The notes under the pieces are model-generated. The model did not search any database, was not told the origin of the DNA, and was given only the letters and a program-made list of their open reading frames with translations. This document shows positions 1 to 15,028 of a stretch of DNA of 64,000 bases, in pieces. A program made the position numbers and the translations under genes. Source of the stretch: Viola odorata (taxonomy: Eukaryota; Streptophyta; Magnoliopsida; Malpighiales; Violaceae); NCBI GenBank assembly GCA_963691705.1, contig OY829544.1:3231501-3295500 (forward strand). Reading direction: 5' to 3'. The number at the start of each line of letters is the position of its first letter. Within the stretch, counting starts at the first letter, position 1.

Positions 1-800
1 TTCCAAGACAGCAACACTCTCAATTTCAATTCAAAAACCAATTACTCTCATAATTAAATCCCTCACTCTTTTACATTGTTGTGGGTAAAAACCCGCGTGC
101 TAATCTTCTCGCTGCAGAAATTAGGCTTAAAGTCTTTAGATGAAGCTAGAAAACAGAATTCTTATGATGACAGTGATGTTGTGGGCAATGAAGAGTATTG
201 GTGGTGGCAGTTTTGGGGAGATTGGGTGTGTGTGACGGGGTTGCGGTTGTGGTTGGTGGTGATGGGCGATTGGTGGAGGAGTATTGGCGGTGGAAGTTTT
301 AGGGATATGGCGGTGACGATTGATGATGATTGGTGCGGTGATGGAGGAGGAGGAGGCTGAGAGTGAGGGAGAGGAGATTTTGGTCGGATCTGGTGTGATG
401 GGAGATGAATTTGGTGGTTGGCCGGAGGGCGGATGGGTGGATGGTTGGTTTGGATTGTGGCAGTGAGGTTGGGTTTGGATCCGGGTTTGATGGTTGAAAG
501 AGATAAAGGTTAGAGTTGTCGTTTGAGATCAGCGAGGAAGAAAAAGGAAAAAAAGAAAAGAAAATGAAAGAAAAAAAGAAAAAAGTGCCTTGTTGACGTG
601 GCAGGGACGATGTGGCAAGTTGCTGACATGTCTTGATGACATGGCATCAAGTAAATATATGACGTGACACATAACGGTGCCACATCAACGAAACGTGACG
701 GTAGGGTTGTGATTAAACAAAATGAAATAGCTCAGGGATGTAATTAAATAAAAAAATAATTTAAAGTTCCCATTAAATAAAACGTCAGAGTCCAGAGTCC
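1..800. mobile_element. Transposon-like end cut by the window edge (MULE-like, tentative)
   Basis: The stretch runs from a G-rich part (about 200-500) through a purine run (about 535-590) to a block with repeated gacgtggca / gacatggca / gacgtgacac motifs (590-700), then a poly-A-rich end. The same layout of G-rich or C-rich interior, purine or pyrimidine run and gacgtggcatgacacgtca-like motifs is seen in the better defined MULE at 28.5-30.5 kb. No terminal repeat pair or target duplication can be shown because the left end is missing. The open frame at 76-360 is low-complexity W/G-rich and is not a gene. Confidence 0.3.
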
Positions 801-1327
801 TCTAATTTTTTTTTGCCAAAAGAAAACAACACTTGAGCAATAAAGCATTCAAATGCTCCGACGACCCTAGTCCAGATTTCGTTACCCGTTTGCCGAATGC
901 ATTGTATCACTAATCTTGGCTTCCACCAATCATCTTAATAGCATTCTCAATATAGATCATCAAACACAAGACGATAGCCAGAAATCAGATAACGACAATT
1001 TGCACAGATTTTCTGTCATTAGCAAGTACCTTTTCGCATACCTTTCGAAATATTTACCCTAGCTTTTGAACAAGACATCATGCTACAGCGACTTGAACCA
1101 ATTCACCACTTATTGACGAAATATCAATTACAAACAGGTTGTTAGATCAGACTTTCCATTATAGAGCTAAGGACTGGCAATCGAGCGGTGAAAGAGTATC
1201 ATTGAGAGGAGACAAACACAAGCCAGCAAATTGTAGAAAATGTAAAAATACAGCAGCTACCAAAAATCAAAGTACAAAATAAAGTTTCAAACCTAATTGC
1301 TCTCATACAAATTGATACTGTCTGCAA
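801..1327. other. Spacer and 3' region of the diaminopimelate decarboxylase gene
   Basis: No coding frame is convincing here. The part next to 1328 should hold the 3' UTR of the minus-strand gene; nothing else is recognisable. Confidence 0.4.
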
Positions 1328-5254
<3,927 letters not shown>

Positions 5255-7005
5255 ATGGCGGGAAGAGAAGTACGGGAGTACACTAATCTCACCGATCCTA
5301 AAGGTTATTATCATATCAATTTGTAAAGTCTGGATCCTGTTTCCTTTCTTACTTTTGTTTTGGAGATTGAAAATGTTAAGTTTTTGTGTTGCAGACAGGA
5401 AATTTGGAAAAGGGAAAGATAAAATTGATGATGAAGACATCACTTTCCAGCGCATGGTTTCCAAGGTTACTCGTTTTCTTTTCTGTTTCAGTTACCGTCC
5501 TGCCTTTCTTTTCTGATAATATGTGCAATGATAGCAAATTTTCAGTTTAAGATTCGGAGCTTACGCAAGCCCTGCTACATAATATCTATTCTCTCAGACT
5601 TGAGAATGGGGGATCTCTATACTGTCATTTTAAATTCTTGTGTTGCATGGTCGTTTTGCATCCCAAAAAACTCCCTCACCAGCTCGTGGCTAGTGCCCAT
5701 ACCGCACCTAGCTTTAGCTCTTTTCCTGCTTTGATAACATCATGTATGATGTGTTTGTGCACTCAACTCTCTGTCTCTCTTTGTTGTGTATGCAATGGCC
5801 CTACTCTGAGTAATGACCTTCTGCTCATCAACTCTTGCTTTCGTCATTAAGTTATATGGAATATGCTGGTAGTTTTTGTCTGTTCTGATGGCATGCCCTG
5901 ACAGGGATCTTTTCTTGTCCTCTTGGGAAATTGATGCTAGCAGATGCAAGAGGTTGCTGGAGAACGTGGAGGCTATCTTCATGGCAGAGGCGGTACCTCT
6001 TTATCTCTCTCTCCCCCCTCCCATCAAGTATCAAGACAGCAGCTCCTCCCTGTCTTGAGTTTCAACTTTACGCATACTCCCTCCCTTTACCTTTGTTTTC
6101 TCTTTTAACTATAATCTCCTTCATTTTGTGTAACCCAGCCTTGGACAGTGATGACTTACTGTATCTCAAAGAGCAGATGGAAGCTGAAGAGGATGCAGAA
6201 CGCCTGCTACGCCGAACAGAGAAACGAGCATTTGCAGCATTTAAAATATCTTCTCGTTGTTTCCTATTTAATGTCTATAAGCAATATTGTCTCGGGGTCT
6301 AAGGTTGCATGCAATGTCTTTTTAGATGTGTAAGGTACATGAGTTTCAAGATCTTTAAGATGTAAATTGTCAGACATCTAAAAAGGGATTACTTTGTGTT
6401 TGATTTGAGTTCAGAACTATGTCTCACTTCACACTCCCAGTATATGAATGAAAATGCCTTTGATAAAGAGAGTCGTATTTCACATGAGATAGATCCCAGA
6501 CAAAGAAGTCCTGAAATTTTGCCTATTTGGTTTAAGAGTCAATCCAATGTTTTCGTATCTTTGTAAAGAACTTTGAGTGTGAACTTTTGTTTTCTCTAAC
6601 CATTGAGTACAAAGCTGCAGTTTTAGCAGATTCTTCTCCTGCATCAGTTCCTTTGCCACTTCGTGTTGAACCGAAGCCAAAGAGCGGAATTAGGTATTCC
6701 TGGCACAACTCCTGACACATGTTGATAGTTTCTGATTTTACTTTCTCGCGTGTGATCTGTAAAATTGACATTCTGAAACTCTCTGTAGGCAGGAAGATCT
6801 TCTGAAAAAGGTGGTAGCAGTCAAACCTAAGCGGCAGAAAACTTCAGATGATGGTGCCTCAGAAAACGTAAAGCCCAAGGTTGAGAAGGAGAAGAAAGAG
6901 TGCGTTGTTCCAAACTCAAGCAAGTCAGGTGTGCCTAGTAATGAAAATCCCGTTCAATCTTTGTTAGGTTTAGCATATGCCAGTTTCGATGACGAAGATG
7001 ACTAG
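5255..7005 (+). CDS. Conserved plant protein of unknown function (191 aa)
   Basis: Six coding exons join in frame to 576 nt: 5255-5303, 5395-5465, 5944-5992, 6139-6245, 6611-6693 and 6789-7005. The product starts MAGREVREYTNL, has a central acidic/helical part (around residues 55-90, with DDLLYLKEQMEAEEDAERLL), a Lys/Arg/Pro-rich part, a KPK-rich stretch and an acidic tail ending DDEDD. I recognise this as a conserved plant sequence type but cannot name a function. The charge pattern would suit a nuclear or RNA-associated protein, which is only inference. Intron 4 (6246-6610) has AT-AC borders (see separate entry); without it the conserved junction FK-KAA is not made. The 3' part (6609-7591) is duplicated at 17280-18260. 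All phases agree, so the gene looks functional. Confidence 0.85.
6246..6610 (+). other. Probable U12-type AT-AC intron (phase 0)
   Basis: The intron starts ATATCTTC, close to the minor-spliceosome 5' site ATATCCTT, and ends GAGTAC. A TTCTCTAAC element, close to the U12 branch consensus TTCCTTAAC, lies so that its branch A is about 11 nt before the 3' end, the distance typical of U12 introns. No GT is available at the exon border, and only the AT-AC choice keeps the frame and joins AAA to AAAGCT. Seen directly: borders, branch-like element and frame. Inference: use by the minor spliceosome. Confidence 0.8.
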
Positions 7006-7591
7006 GATGTGTAAACTGCACTGGTGCACTGGCACGACGCGTCTGGTCTACACCCGAGAGTAGCAATGCTGTTCATCCTGACGCGGGATTCCATAACCAG
7101 AACTAACTTTCATTGATTTCGATGAGACTAAATAGGAATACTGGATTGTAGTTATTTTCTGTTTTTGCCGTTTAATGTAAACAAACAAGTTCTTAATTGC
7201 AAGGAAGGATGCTTTCTTTTTGAAAGTTTTGGAAGTTCTGAATTACATTTGTAACTGAAATTAAAAATCCTTATTTGATATGGTTTCATGGAACACCCTG
7301 GTAGGATCAGGAATATCCTATGAAACGAAACGACATAAACTAATGAGAAGACAGGTTGTAAACCGTTAACTAAAACTACTCCTTGAAAGCCTATTCACAC
7401 TGGCAAGCAAAACTTAGTGGCATCGCATAGCCCAAAATTTTGACTTCTGCCTTCCAAACTTAGCGGCATCGCATAGTATATTTGTTTTTTAAAATATGTT
7501 AATATAGCCTAATGTTTTCGACACAACGTTAATTGCTTGACACGTGCCACATAAGGAACTACATTTAATCTGTACAATAAACAGATCGAAC
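6609..7591 (+). repeat. Segmental duplication, source-type copy (A)
   Basis: This 983-bp stretch, which holds the last two exons of the unknown gene, its 3' UTR and some downstream DNA, recurs in the same orientation at 17280-18260 with roughly 97% identity by eye, including intron 5. Copy A sits in the complete gene, so it is the likely donor. The part from 7592 to 7894 is AT-rich spacer with a short imperfect tandem repeat (gaaccctttttc) and no gene. Confidence 0.9.
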
Positions 7592-9309
7592 CCTTTTTCT
7601 AAATTAAACGAACCCTTTTTCAAATTCAATGAACCAAAACGATACAGTTTGGATTTCTCGTATAGACCAGCTGGGTCAACCACGCATGTTCGGAAAAGGA
7701 TTAGCAATTGGAACCCCTGTGCCGCAAGTACTTTCAAAATTATCCATAGCAAAAGAAAATCATGCTAACATATTATTTTACTACCAAATAAAAATCATAC
7801 TAACATGATAATTAATAATATTATAATCAATAGTCATAATTTAAAACATTGTCCCTTTTAATTTTTAATTTTATTTAAATAATAACCTATACCATTATTC
7901 CTTGTCACTCTCCTCTGCACACTTCCCTTCAAGCTTGATACTCTTATACCACCTAGCACATGTCAAGTACAAACCAAAATCGATGGCAGTGAGGATAGCT
8001 AGGAGGAAGTAAAATCTGTCTAGGTGACCCTTATTCAGATTTGCCGGTATCCATCCAGGCATGTGATCCTTAGCTGAGATCTTCATCACCACAGTCACCA
8101 ATAAGCTGCCCACGTAGTTTCCGAGAGAGAACGATGTCATGAAGAGCGCACTTCCAAAGCTTTTTAGCCCGTCTGGTGCTTGGGCGTTGAAGAATTCCAG
8201 CTGACCGACGTACATGAAAACTTCTGAAGCTCCGATAAGTGCATACTGAGGTACTAGCCAGAAGATGCTCAGAGAGCTTGATCCATCGCAATGCTTGCAG
8301 TCTTTCCTCGCGTACTTGAGTCTGTAGAACTCGACGATTCCAGCCGAGACCATTGCGATTATTGCTATCACAAGTCCAACACCCATTTTTTGAAGCTCTG
8401 TGATCCCTTTTGAGCCCGTCTTTCTAATTCTGCTGACCAATGGGTCAAGAACTTTCCGGTAAAGGAAAATGAAGAGTGCGACACTGAGGATCTCGAAGCT
8501 GGACATGCTGGCCGCGGGGATTTTGAAGCTCGAGATGGTACTTTTCATTGCAGCACCTTGCTCTACGAATAGAGATGCCATCTGTGAGTAGACCACTGAG
8601 TAGATAATTGTGCAGAGCCAAATTGGTAATAGTCTCAGTACGCATTTAACTTCCTCTACTTGTGTAACTGGGCAAAGACTCCATGGGTTGTGAGAACCCT
8701 GCTGCTGCTCATATATATCGTCCGTCGTAACGATAGCGGCTCTATCCAAGAACCTAAAAAATTACAGAACCGCATTTAGTTTAGTTTTGTGTATGCAACT
8801 ATTAAGTGATCAAATTTCTTTGAGGCAGAGAGTCGTGCTCTTTCGATATATACTTACTTGAATTCATCAGAGTGCAGTATTTTTCTAGTTCCATTCATGG
8901 AGCTATCATTTCCATCAACATTAAACAGATCCTCCCCATCTGATGGCATCTCCGCCCTGAATTTCTTCACCGCGGCAACCAAGACTTGGCAGAATCTTGA
9001 AAAGGGGTTACCGCTGGGTTTAAAGTGCCTGTACCTACTTGATCCTGCTAAGAACACGACTAATGCTGCAAATGCAGATCCTGCCGACGCCCAAAACCCT
9101 AATGCCCACATCCCTTTGTCTTCAAAGTAACTTAATATGGTGTTGGAGAAGAGGGAGCCAAGGCTCATAGCTAAGTAGAAGAAGCTAAAGAATGATACCT
9201 TAGAGTGCTCTTCTTTAGGGTCCTCCTCGTCAAATTGATCTGCTCCAAATGTAGTAATGTTGGGCAGATACCCTCCATTTCCTAATGCAATGAGGTAGAT
9301 GGAGATGTA

Positions 9310-9971
9310 TGATGGGAAATTCAACACAATAATAGCAATACGCAGCGGATAATAATTTCCCCAACTTGCTGGAATCTATGAGGAGCAATAACAAATTAAT
9401 GGCAGCAACTAATTCATCACACACATGAAGAGACAACACGATTTTTACGTGGAAAACCTTCTCAATGCGAGAAGTAAAAACCACGGGCACAAGCCAGTCA
9501 ATCAAGCTCCACTATGATCAAAATCAGGGTACAAGAGTGTCTCAAATCACAGCACAAATTGTGCTCAACAACTAGGCAAACAGCCAACAACAAGTATGAA
9601 ACTAGAGAACCAAAGGAAGAACACAAAACCAGATTTCCAGCAGCTACTTGCGGGACTCGATTCCTCCTGCTCAGATATCGTCTCACCAATCCAACCGGTC
9701 AGATTGAAGAACCGGATGTCTTGAACCTGCTGTCTAAATTTCAGCCCGATCCGACGGTGAAAGAAGGCACAGCGATAAATCTCCCACGGCTGCGCAGAGA
9801 TGAACGAATCTGTTTTCTCTCTTCTCCTCTCTCTTTTCTCTCTTTCTCTTGTTTCTGTTTTTGCTTGAATGAGCTGCTACCTTCTTACCCTAATTTAGAG
9901 AATAAGATGAGGGACTAGTGGGCTTGCATATTGGGCTTCTCTCCACATATGTTGGGAGCCCAAACCCAACA
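9310..9971 (-). repeat. 3' LTR of the copia element
   Basis: It is 662 bp and seems identical to 14029-14690. The 134-aa and 63-aa open frames inside occur in both LTRs and are not genes. Confidence 0.95.
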
Positions 9972-9987
9972 AATCTCCCCCTCACAA

Positions 9988-12900
9988 CTATGTGGAGATG
10001 ACCGCCAAACCGGCGATCTCACAACAAGTTTCAAACTTGCATCTCGGTAACGCCTTAGTCATCATATCAGCACCATTATCATCTGTATGAACTTTGGCCA
10101 ATTCCAACAACCTAGCATTCAATGCATCACGTATCCAATGATACCTCACATCAATATGTTTGGATCTAGAATGGAAAGTTGAATTCTTACCAAGATGAAT
10201 TGCACTCTGACTATCACAAAATAGCATGTATTTGTCCTGGACAAAACCAAGCTCCTGCAAGAATTTCTTCAACCAAAGCAACTCCTTGCAAGCTTCTGTA
10301 ATGGCAATGAACTCTGCCTCAGTAGTGGACAATGCAACACACTTTTGCAATCTAGATTGCCATGCCACAGCTCCCCCTGCAAACTTAATCAAGTAGCCCG
10401 AAGTGGACTTTCTGGAATCAATGTCTCCAGCCATATCAGAATCAGTATAGCCCACAAGGATAGGTTTATCACCTCCAAAACAAAGCCTCAAACTAGCAGT
10501 ACCACAAAGATACCTCAAAATCCATTTCACAGCATTCCAATGCTCTCTACCTGGATTTGACAGAAATCTACTGACTGTACCAACAGCATGTGCAATATCT
10601 GGTCTTGTACACACCATTGCATACATCAAACTACCCACAGCAGATGCATAAGGAACCCGTTGCATATCTAGTCTCTCAGCTTCATTTGAAGGACTCTGTT
10701 TAGCACTCAATTTAAAATGAGTGGCAAGAGGAGTGCTTACCGCCTTAGCATTTTCCATCTGGAACTTCTGTAGCACTCTTTTAACATAGTGTTCCTGTGA
10801 CAGCCAAAGTTTCTTCTCCTTCCTATCACGCATGATTCTTATACCAAGAATCTGATTAGCAGCTCCCATGTCTTTCATGGCAAATGACTCCCCTAATTGA
10901 TTCTTTAACCTGTTAATCATGGAAATATTTTTCCCAACAATAAGCATGTCATCAACATACAATAACAGGATAATGAAATCATCATCGGAGAACTTTTTAA
11001 CAAAGACACAGTGATCAGAAGTAGTCTTCTTGTAGCCTTGCTCTGACATAACAGACTCAAACTTCTTGTACCACTGTCGCGGAGCTTGCTTCAACCCATA
11101 TAGACTCTTTCTCAGTCTACACACATAGTCTTCCTTTCCTTCAACATGAAAACCATCTGGTTGCTTCATGTAAATTTCTTCCTCCAAATCACCATGAAGG
11201 AAAGCAGTCTTTACATCCATTTGCTCTACCTCCAGATCAAGAGTAGCAGCCAAACTCAACACGGTTCTAATGGATGACATCTTCACCACAGGAGAAAAAA
11301 TCTCATTGAAATCAACACCCTTTCTCTGTCTGAAACCTTTCACCACTAATCTAGCTTTATACCTCGGGGATGCAGAAATACTTTCTTGCTTCACCCTGTA
11401 AATCCACCTGTTTTCCAAAGCCTTCTTGCCTTTTGGCAATTTCACCAAGTCAAATGTGTGATTATCATGCAAAGATTTCATTTCATCTTGCATTGCATCC
11501 AGCCACTTCTTCTTTTCTTGACTCTCCATGGCCTCATGAAAACACTCAGGTTCACCTCCATCTGTCAAGGTAACATATTCATCAGAAGGATACCTGGTAG
11601 ATGGCTTCCTCTGCCTAGTAGACCTCCGAGGTTGAACTTGAGGTGGTTCAGGATCATGTTCCTCTTCAGAATCATCAATAGGAACATCTAAAGCATCTCC
11701 AAACTGCTGATCACCAACATAGTCATGTTGCTCACCATTCTGAATATTGTTCTCAGCAGCATCCATATCATGGTTAGGTGTCTGAACTGGATCAATATCA
11801 GACAGACTACTATCTTTCTCAGGTGTAGTCTTCTCCATCTTATCAATGTCTTCAATGGTTTGGTCTTCCATGAACTTCACATCACGGCTTCTGACAAGCT
11901 TCTTCTCAACAGGATCATACAACCTGTAACCAAACTCATCTTCACCATATCCAATAAAGATACACTGCCTCGTCTTCGCATCCAACTTGAATCTCTCATC
12001 CTTTGGAACATGCACGAATGCCTTACAACCGAAGACTCGCAAATGATCATATTTGACATTCTTGCCAAACCAAACTTTATCTGGCACTTCAGCATTCAGG
12101 GCAACTGCAGGACTGAGATTAATAACATGCATTGTCGTGTACAATGCCTCACCCCAGAAATGCTTAGGTAGCTTAGCTTCAGAAAGCATGCACCTAACTC
12201 TCTCAATCAACGTCCTGTTCATCCTCTCTGCTAAACCATTCAGCTGAGGAGTTTTGGGAGGAGTCTTTTCATGTCTAATACCCTGCTGCTTGCAATAACT
12301 ATCAAATGGTCCACAATACTCACCACCATTGTCAGAACGAATGCATTTCAGCTTCTTGCCTGACTGTCTCTCAACCAAAACTTGGAATTGTTTGAATTTC
12401 TCCAGCACCTGGTCCTTGGTCTTCAATGCATAGACCCAAAGCTTCCTGGAGCAATCATCAATAAAGGTAACAAAGTAAAGTGCACCACCAAATGACTTTA
12501 CCTTTAATGGACCACAAACATCAGAATGCACCAATTCAAGCAATTCTGACTTCTTTGAGGGAGGATGCTTCTTAAATGATACTCTGGTCTGCTTACCAGC
12601 CATGCAATGAGAACATTTCTCCAACTCAGCACTCTTCAATCCCGGAAGCACATCCTTTTTAGCTAAACAATTCAGCCCCTTTTCACTGATATGACTAAGC
12701 CTTCGGTGCCACAAAGAAGCCTCCATATCCATGGCATTCACACTGTCTTTAGCAACCAAAGCTTTTGTCCAATACAGTTTACTAACTTTCTCCCCTCTGG
12801 CCACAACCAAGTTACCTCTGGTGAGTTTCCATTTTCCAGAACCAAAGTGATTGTCATAACCACCATCATCAAGCATCTGCACAGAGATCAAATTAAAACG

Positions 12901-13983
12901 GACATCTGGAGCATGTTTGACTCCTCTAAGTAACAACTGCACTCCCATGTTGGTTTGCAGGCAAACATCACCAATACCAACTACCTTAGCAACACCATCA
13001 TTACCCATCTTCAACACTCCAAAGTCACCAGAAGTGTAAGATGTGAAGAACTCCTTCCTCGGTGTAACATGCAGTGTAGCAGCACTATCAATTACCCACA
13101 TGCTCTCATCTGATACAAGATTAACTAAATCATGATCACGGAGAATAACAAGATCATCACAAGTAGCCGCAGAAACACGATCATCACCATCTTGATCCTT
13201 CTCTTTCTGCTTACCATTATTGTCTTTTCTCTCCCTTTTCCATTGAAAACAGTTCTTCTGTATGTGCCCCTTCTTGTGACAATAATGACACTCCACATTC
13301 TTGTATCTGGACTTGGACTTACTTCTGCTCTTGTCCCTACCACCTTTCTGTTCCTTTTTCTGACTTCTCCCCCTGTTTTCAGTAACAAGTACCTCGGAAT
13401 GAGATGAAGTACCCTGTGCCTTCCTTCTCATCTCCTCATTAAGAACACTTCCCTTTACATTTTGCAAAGAGACAACACCATCGGAAGCCGAATTCGAAAT
13501 TGAAACCCGAAAAGTTTCCCAAGAATCTGGTAGAGTATTCAGTAGCCATAGTCCCAACACCTCATCATCAAACTTGATACCCATTCCTGATAATTGATCT
13601 AGGAGTCCTTGAAAATCATTCAAGTGATCTGAAATGGAAGTCCCATCCTTGTACCTCAAATTCATCAAGGAATTCAACAAATACAGTTTATTACTCCCTG
13701 ATTTAGAAGCATACAAAGATTCAATTTTCTTCCACAAGGACGCTGCATGTTCCTCATTAGCAATATGATTATAAACATTGTCATCTACATATTGCCGAAT
13801 AAAACCACAAACTTGCTGATGCTCAAAATGCCAAGCCGCTTCAGTCATGGATTCTGGCATCTCAGTAGAAAATACAGGAAGATGCAACTTTTTCACAAAT
13901 AATAGATCTTTCATTTTTCCCTTCCACAAGTGATAATTAGTGCCATTCAAACTCAACATTCTATTTGTATTTGCCTCCATCAT
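9988..13983 (-). CDS. Copia gag-pol polyprotein (1331 aa, intact)
   Basis: A single frame from ATG at 13983 to TAG at 9988. Order of domains: copia gag with the [10 protein letters not shown] start; a CCHC knuckle ([14 protein letters not shown]) near residue 235; an aspartic protease with DSA in place of the usual DSG (near 297); the GAG-pre-integrase His/Cys motif (LWHRRLSH ... CSHCMAGK); the integrase core with its first Asp in HSDVCGP, then SDNGGEY and a later Glu in GLAERMNR; reverse transcriptase with [11 protein letters not shown]; RNase H with YTDSD, TTEAEF and CDSQSA. This is the TNT1-94-annotated type common in plants. No stop or frameshift is seen, so the copy could be autonomous. 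Whether the DSA active site is normal for this lineage I cannot check here. Confidence 0.95.
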   Translation of the reverse strand: MMEANTNRMLSLNGTNYHLWKGKMKDLLFVKKLHLPVFSTEMPESMTEAAWHFEHQQVCGFIRQYVDDNVYNHIANEEHAASLWKKIESLYASKSGSNKLYLLNSLMNLRYKDGTSISDHLNDFQGLLDQLSGMGIKFDDEVLGLWLLNTLPDSWETFRVSISNSASDGVVSLQNVKGSVLNEEMRRKAQGTSSHSEVLVTENRGRSQKKEQKGGRDKSRSKSKSRYKNVECHYCHKKGHIQKNCFQWKRERKDNNGKQKEKDQDGDDRVSAATCDDLVILRDHDLVNLVSDESMWVIDSAATLHVTPRKEFFTSYTSGDFGVLKMGNDGVAKVVGIGDVCLQTNMGVQLLLRGVKHAPDVRFNLISVQMLDDGGYDNHFGSGKWKLTRGNLVVARGEKVSKLYWTKALVAKDSVNAMDMEASLWHRRLSHISEKGLNCLAKKDVLPGLKSAELEKCSHCMAGKQTRVSFKKHPPSKKSELLELVHSDVCGPLKVKSFGGALYFVTFIDDCSRKLWVYALKTKDQVLEKFKQFQVLVERQSGKKLKCIRSDNGGEYCGPFDSYCKQQGIRHEKTPPKTPQLNGLAERMNRTLIERVRCMLSEAKLPKHFWGEALYTTMHVINLSPAVALNAEVPDKVWFGKNVKYDHLRVFGCKAFVHVPKDERFKLDAKTRQCIFIGYGEDEFGYRLYDPVEKKLVRSRDVKFMEDQTIEDIDKMEKTTPEKDSSLSDIDPVQTPNHDMDAAENNIQNGEQHDYVGDQQFGDALDVPIDDSEEEHDPEPPQVQPRRSTRQRKPSTRYPSDEYVTLTDGGEPECFHEAMESQEKKKWLDAMQDEMKSLHDNHTFDLVKLPKGKKALENRWIYRVKQESISASPRYKARLVVKGFRQRKGVDFNEIFSPVVKMSSIRTVLSLAATLDLEVEQMDVKTAFLHGDLEEEIYMKQPDGFHVEGKEDYVCRLRKSLYGLKQAPRQWYKKFESVMSEQGYKKTTSDHCVFVKKFSDDDFIILLLYVDDMLIVGKNISMINRLKNQLGESFAMKDMGAANQILGIRIMRDRKEKKLWLSQEHYVKRVLQKFQMENAKAVSTPLATHFKLSAKQSPSNEAERLDMQRVPYASAVGSLMYAMVCTRPDIAHAVGTVSRFLSNPGREHWNAVKWILRYLCGTASLRLCFGGDKPILVGYTDSDMAGDIDSRKSTSGYLIKFAGGAVAWQSRLQKCVALSTTEAEFIAITEACKELLWLKKFLQELGFVQDKYMLFCDSQSAIHLGKNSTFHSRSKHIDVRYHWIRDALNARLLELAKVHTDDNGADMMTKALPRCKFETCCEIAGLAVIST

Positions 13984-14013
13984 TCAAGCAAATCAAATAA
14001 ACTCAAACCAAGA

Positions 14014-14025
14014 GCTCCGCTACCA
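14014..14025 (-). other. Primer-binding site of the copia element
   Basis: The element-strand sequence TGGTAGCGGAGC resembles the usual TGGTATCAGAGC complementary to initiator Met-tRNA, with two changes. The second copia element in the window has the same version. Confidence 0.7.
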
Positions 14026-14028
14026 CTC

Positions 14029-14690
14029 TGATGGGAAATTCAACACAATAATAGCAATACGCAGCGGATAATAATTTCCCCAACTTGCTGGAATCTATGA
14101 GGAGCAATAACAAATTAATGGCAGCAACTAATTCATCACACACATGAAGAGACAACACGATTTTTACGTGGAAAACCTTCTCAATGCGAGAAGTAAAAAC
14201 CACGGGCACAAGCCAGTCAATCAAGCTCCACTATGATCAAAATCAGGGTACAAGAGTGTCTCAAATCACAGCACAAATTGTGCTCAACAACTAGGCAAAC
14301 AGCCAACAACAAGTATGAAACTAGAGAACCAAAGGAAGAACACAAAACCAGATTTCCAGCAGCTACTTGCGGGACTCGATTCCTCCTGCTCAGATATCGT
14401 CTCACCAATCCAACCGGTCAGATTGAAGAACCGGATGTCTTGAACCTGCTGTCTAAATTTCAGCCCGATCCGACGGTGAAAGAAGGCACAGCGATAAATC
14501 TCCCACGGCTGCGCAGAGATGAACGAATCTGTTTTCTCTCTTCTCCTCTCTCTTTTCTCTCTTTCTCTTGTTTCTGTTTTTGCTTGAATGAGCTGCTACC
14601 TTCTTACCCTAATTTAGAGAATAAGATGAGGGACTAGTGGGCTTGCATATTGGGCTTCTCTCCACATATGTTGGGAGCCCAAACCCAACA
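14029..14690 (-). repeat. 5' LTR of the copia element
   Basis: It is 662 bp and seems identical to 9310-9971. It is followed on the right by the target duplicate ATGTA and then NPF exon 3. Confidence 0.95.
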
Positions 14691-15012
14691 ATGTAAAATA
14701 AGGCCACTTCCATGTTTGAGTGGGTGGCACAAGTAGTGATCTCATCCCCACATCCTTTTGGTCTGATCAAGAACATGTAAGAAGACAAGGATAGAGAGAC
14801 CAGACCCTGCAATTCATTAAAACACAAGATTAGAAAGACAAGTTTTAATGGGAACAAAATGTAAGGAAATGGAGTCAAAGTAGTAATATTTACTTACAAT
14901 GACAAAGATGACCTGAAAAATGGCACAGGTTTTGTATCTTCCCCAGTAGGAATCGGAAAGGAAAGCACCAACGAGCGAGAAGATGTAGACAGTTCCAGTC
15001 CATCTGCTGACA

Positions 15013-15028
15013 TTGTTAGCTTGTCAGC
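15013..15028 (-). repeat. 8-bp direct duplication, probable hAT excision footprint
   Basis: On the minus strand the two adjacent octamers are GCTGACAA and GCTAACAA. The NPF family has a single GCTAACAA-like stretch here (codons for A-N-N). Eight base pairs is the target duplication size of hAT transposons, and one altered base at the junction is typical of excision repair. The extra 8 nt shift the frame inside exon 2. Confidence 0.65.

Larger units (their letters stand above)
9310..14690 (-). mobile_element. Complete Ty1/copia LTR retrotransposon inside the NPF exon
   Basis: The 5381-bp element is flanked by the 5-bp target duplication ATGTA (9305-9309 and 14691-14695). Its two LTRs are both 662 bp (9310-9971 and 14029-14690), read TGTTGGG...CCCATCA on the element strand and show no difference when read side by side. 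A primer-binding site lies 3 nt inside the 5' LTR (14014-14025, TGGTAGCGGAGC) and a purine tract GAGGGGGAGATT lies beside the 3' LTR (9972-9983). One uninterrupted gag-pol frame fills the inside. Removing the element and one ATGTA restores the NPF reading FYI-SIYLI. The insertion is therefore very recent and in the same orientation as the gene. Confidence 0.97.

Noticed and set aside
76..360. 94-aa plus-strand frame
   Set aside because: Trp/Gly-rich low-complexity translation of a G-rich repeat, without a family match.
9514..9918. 134-aa open frame, also at 14233-14637
   Set aside because: It lies fully in both LTRs of the copia element, on the opposite strand to its polyprotein, with no family features.
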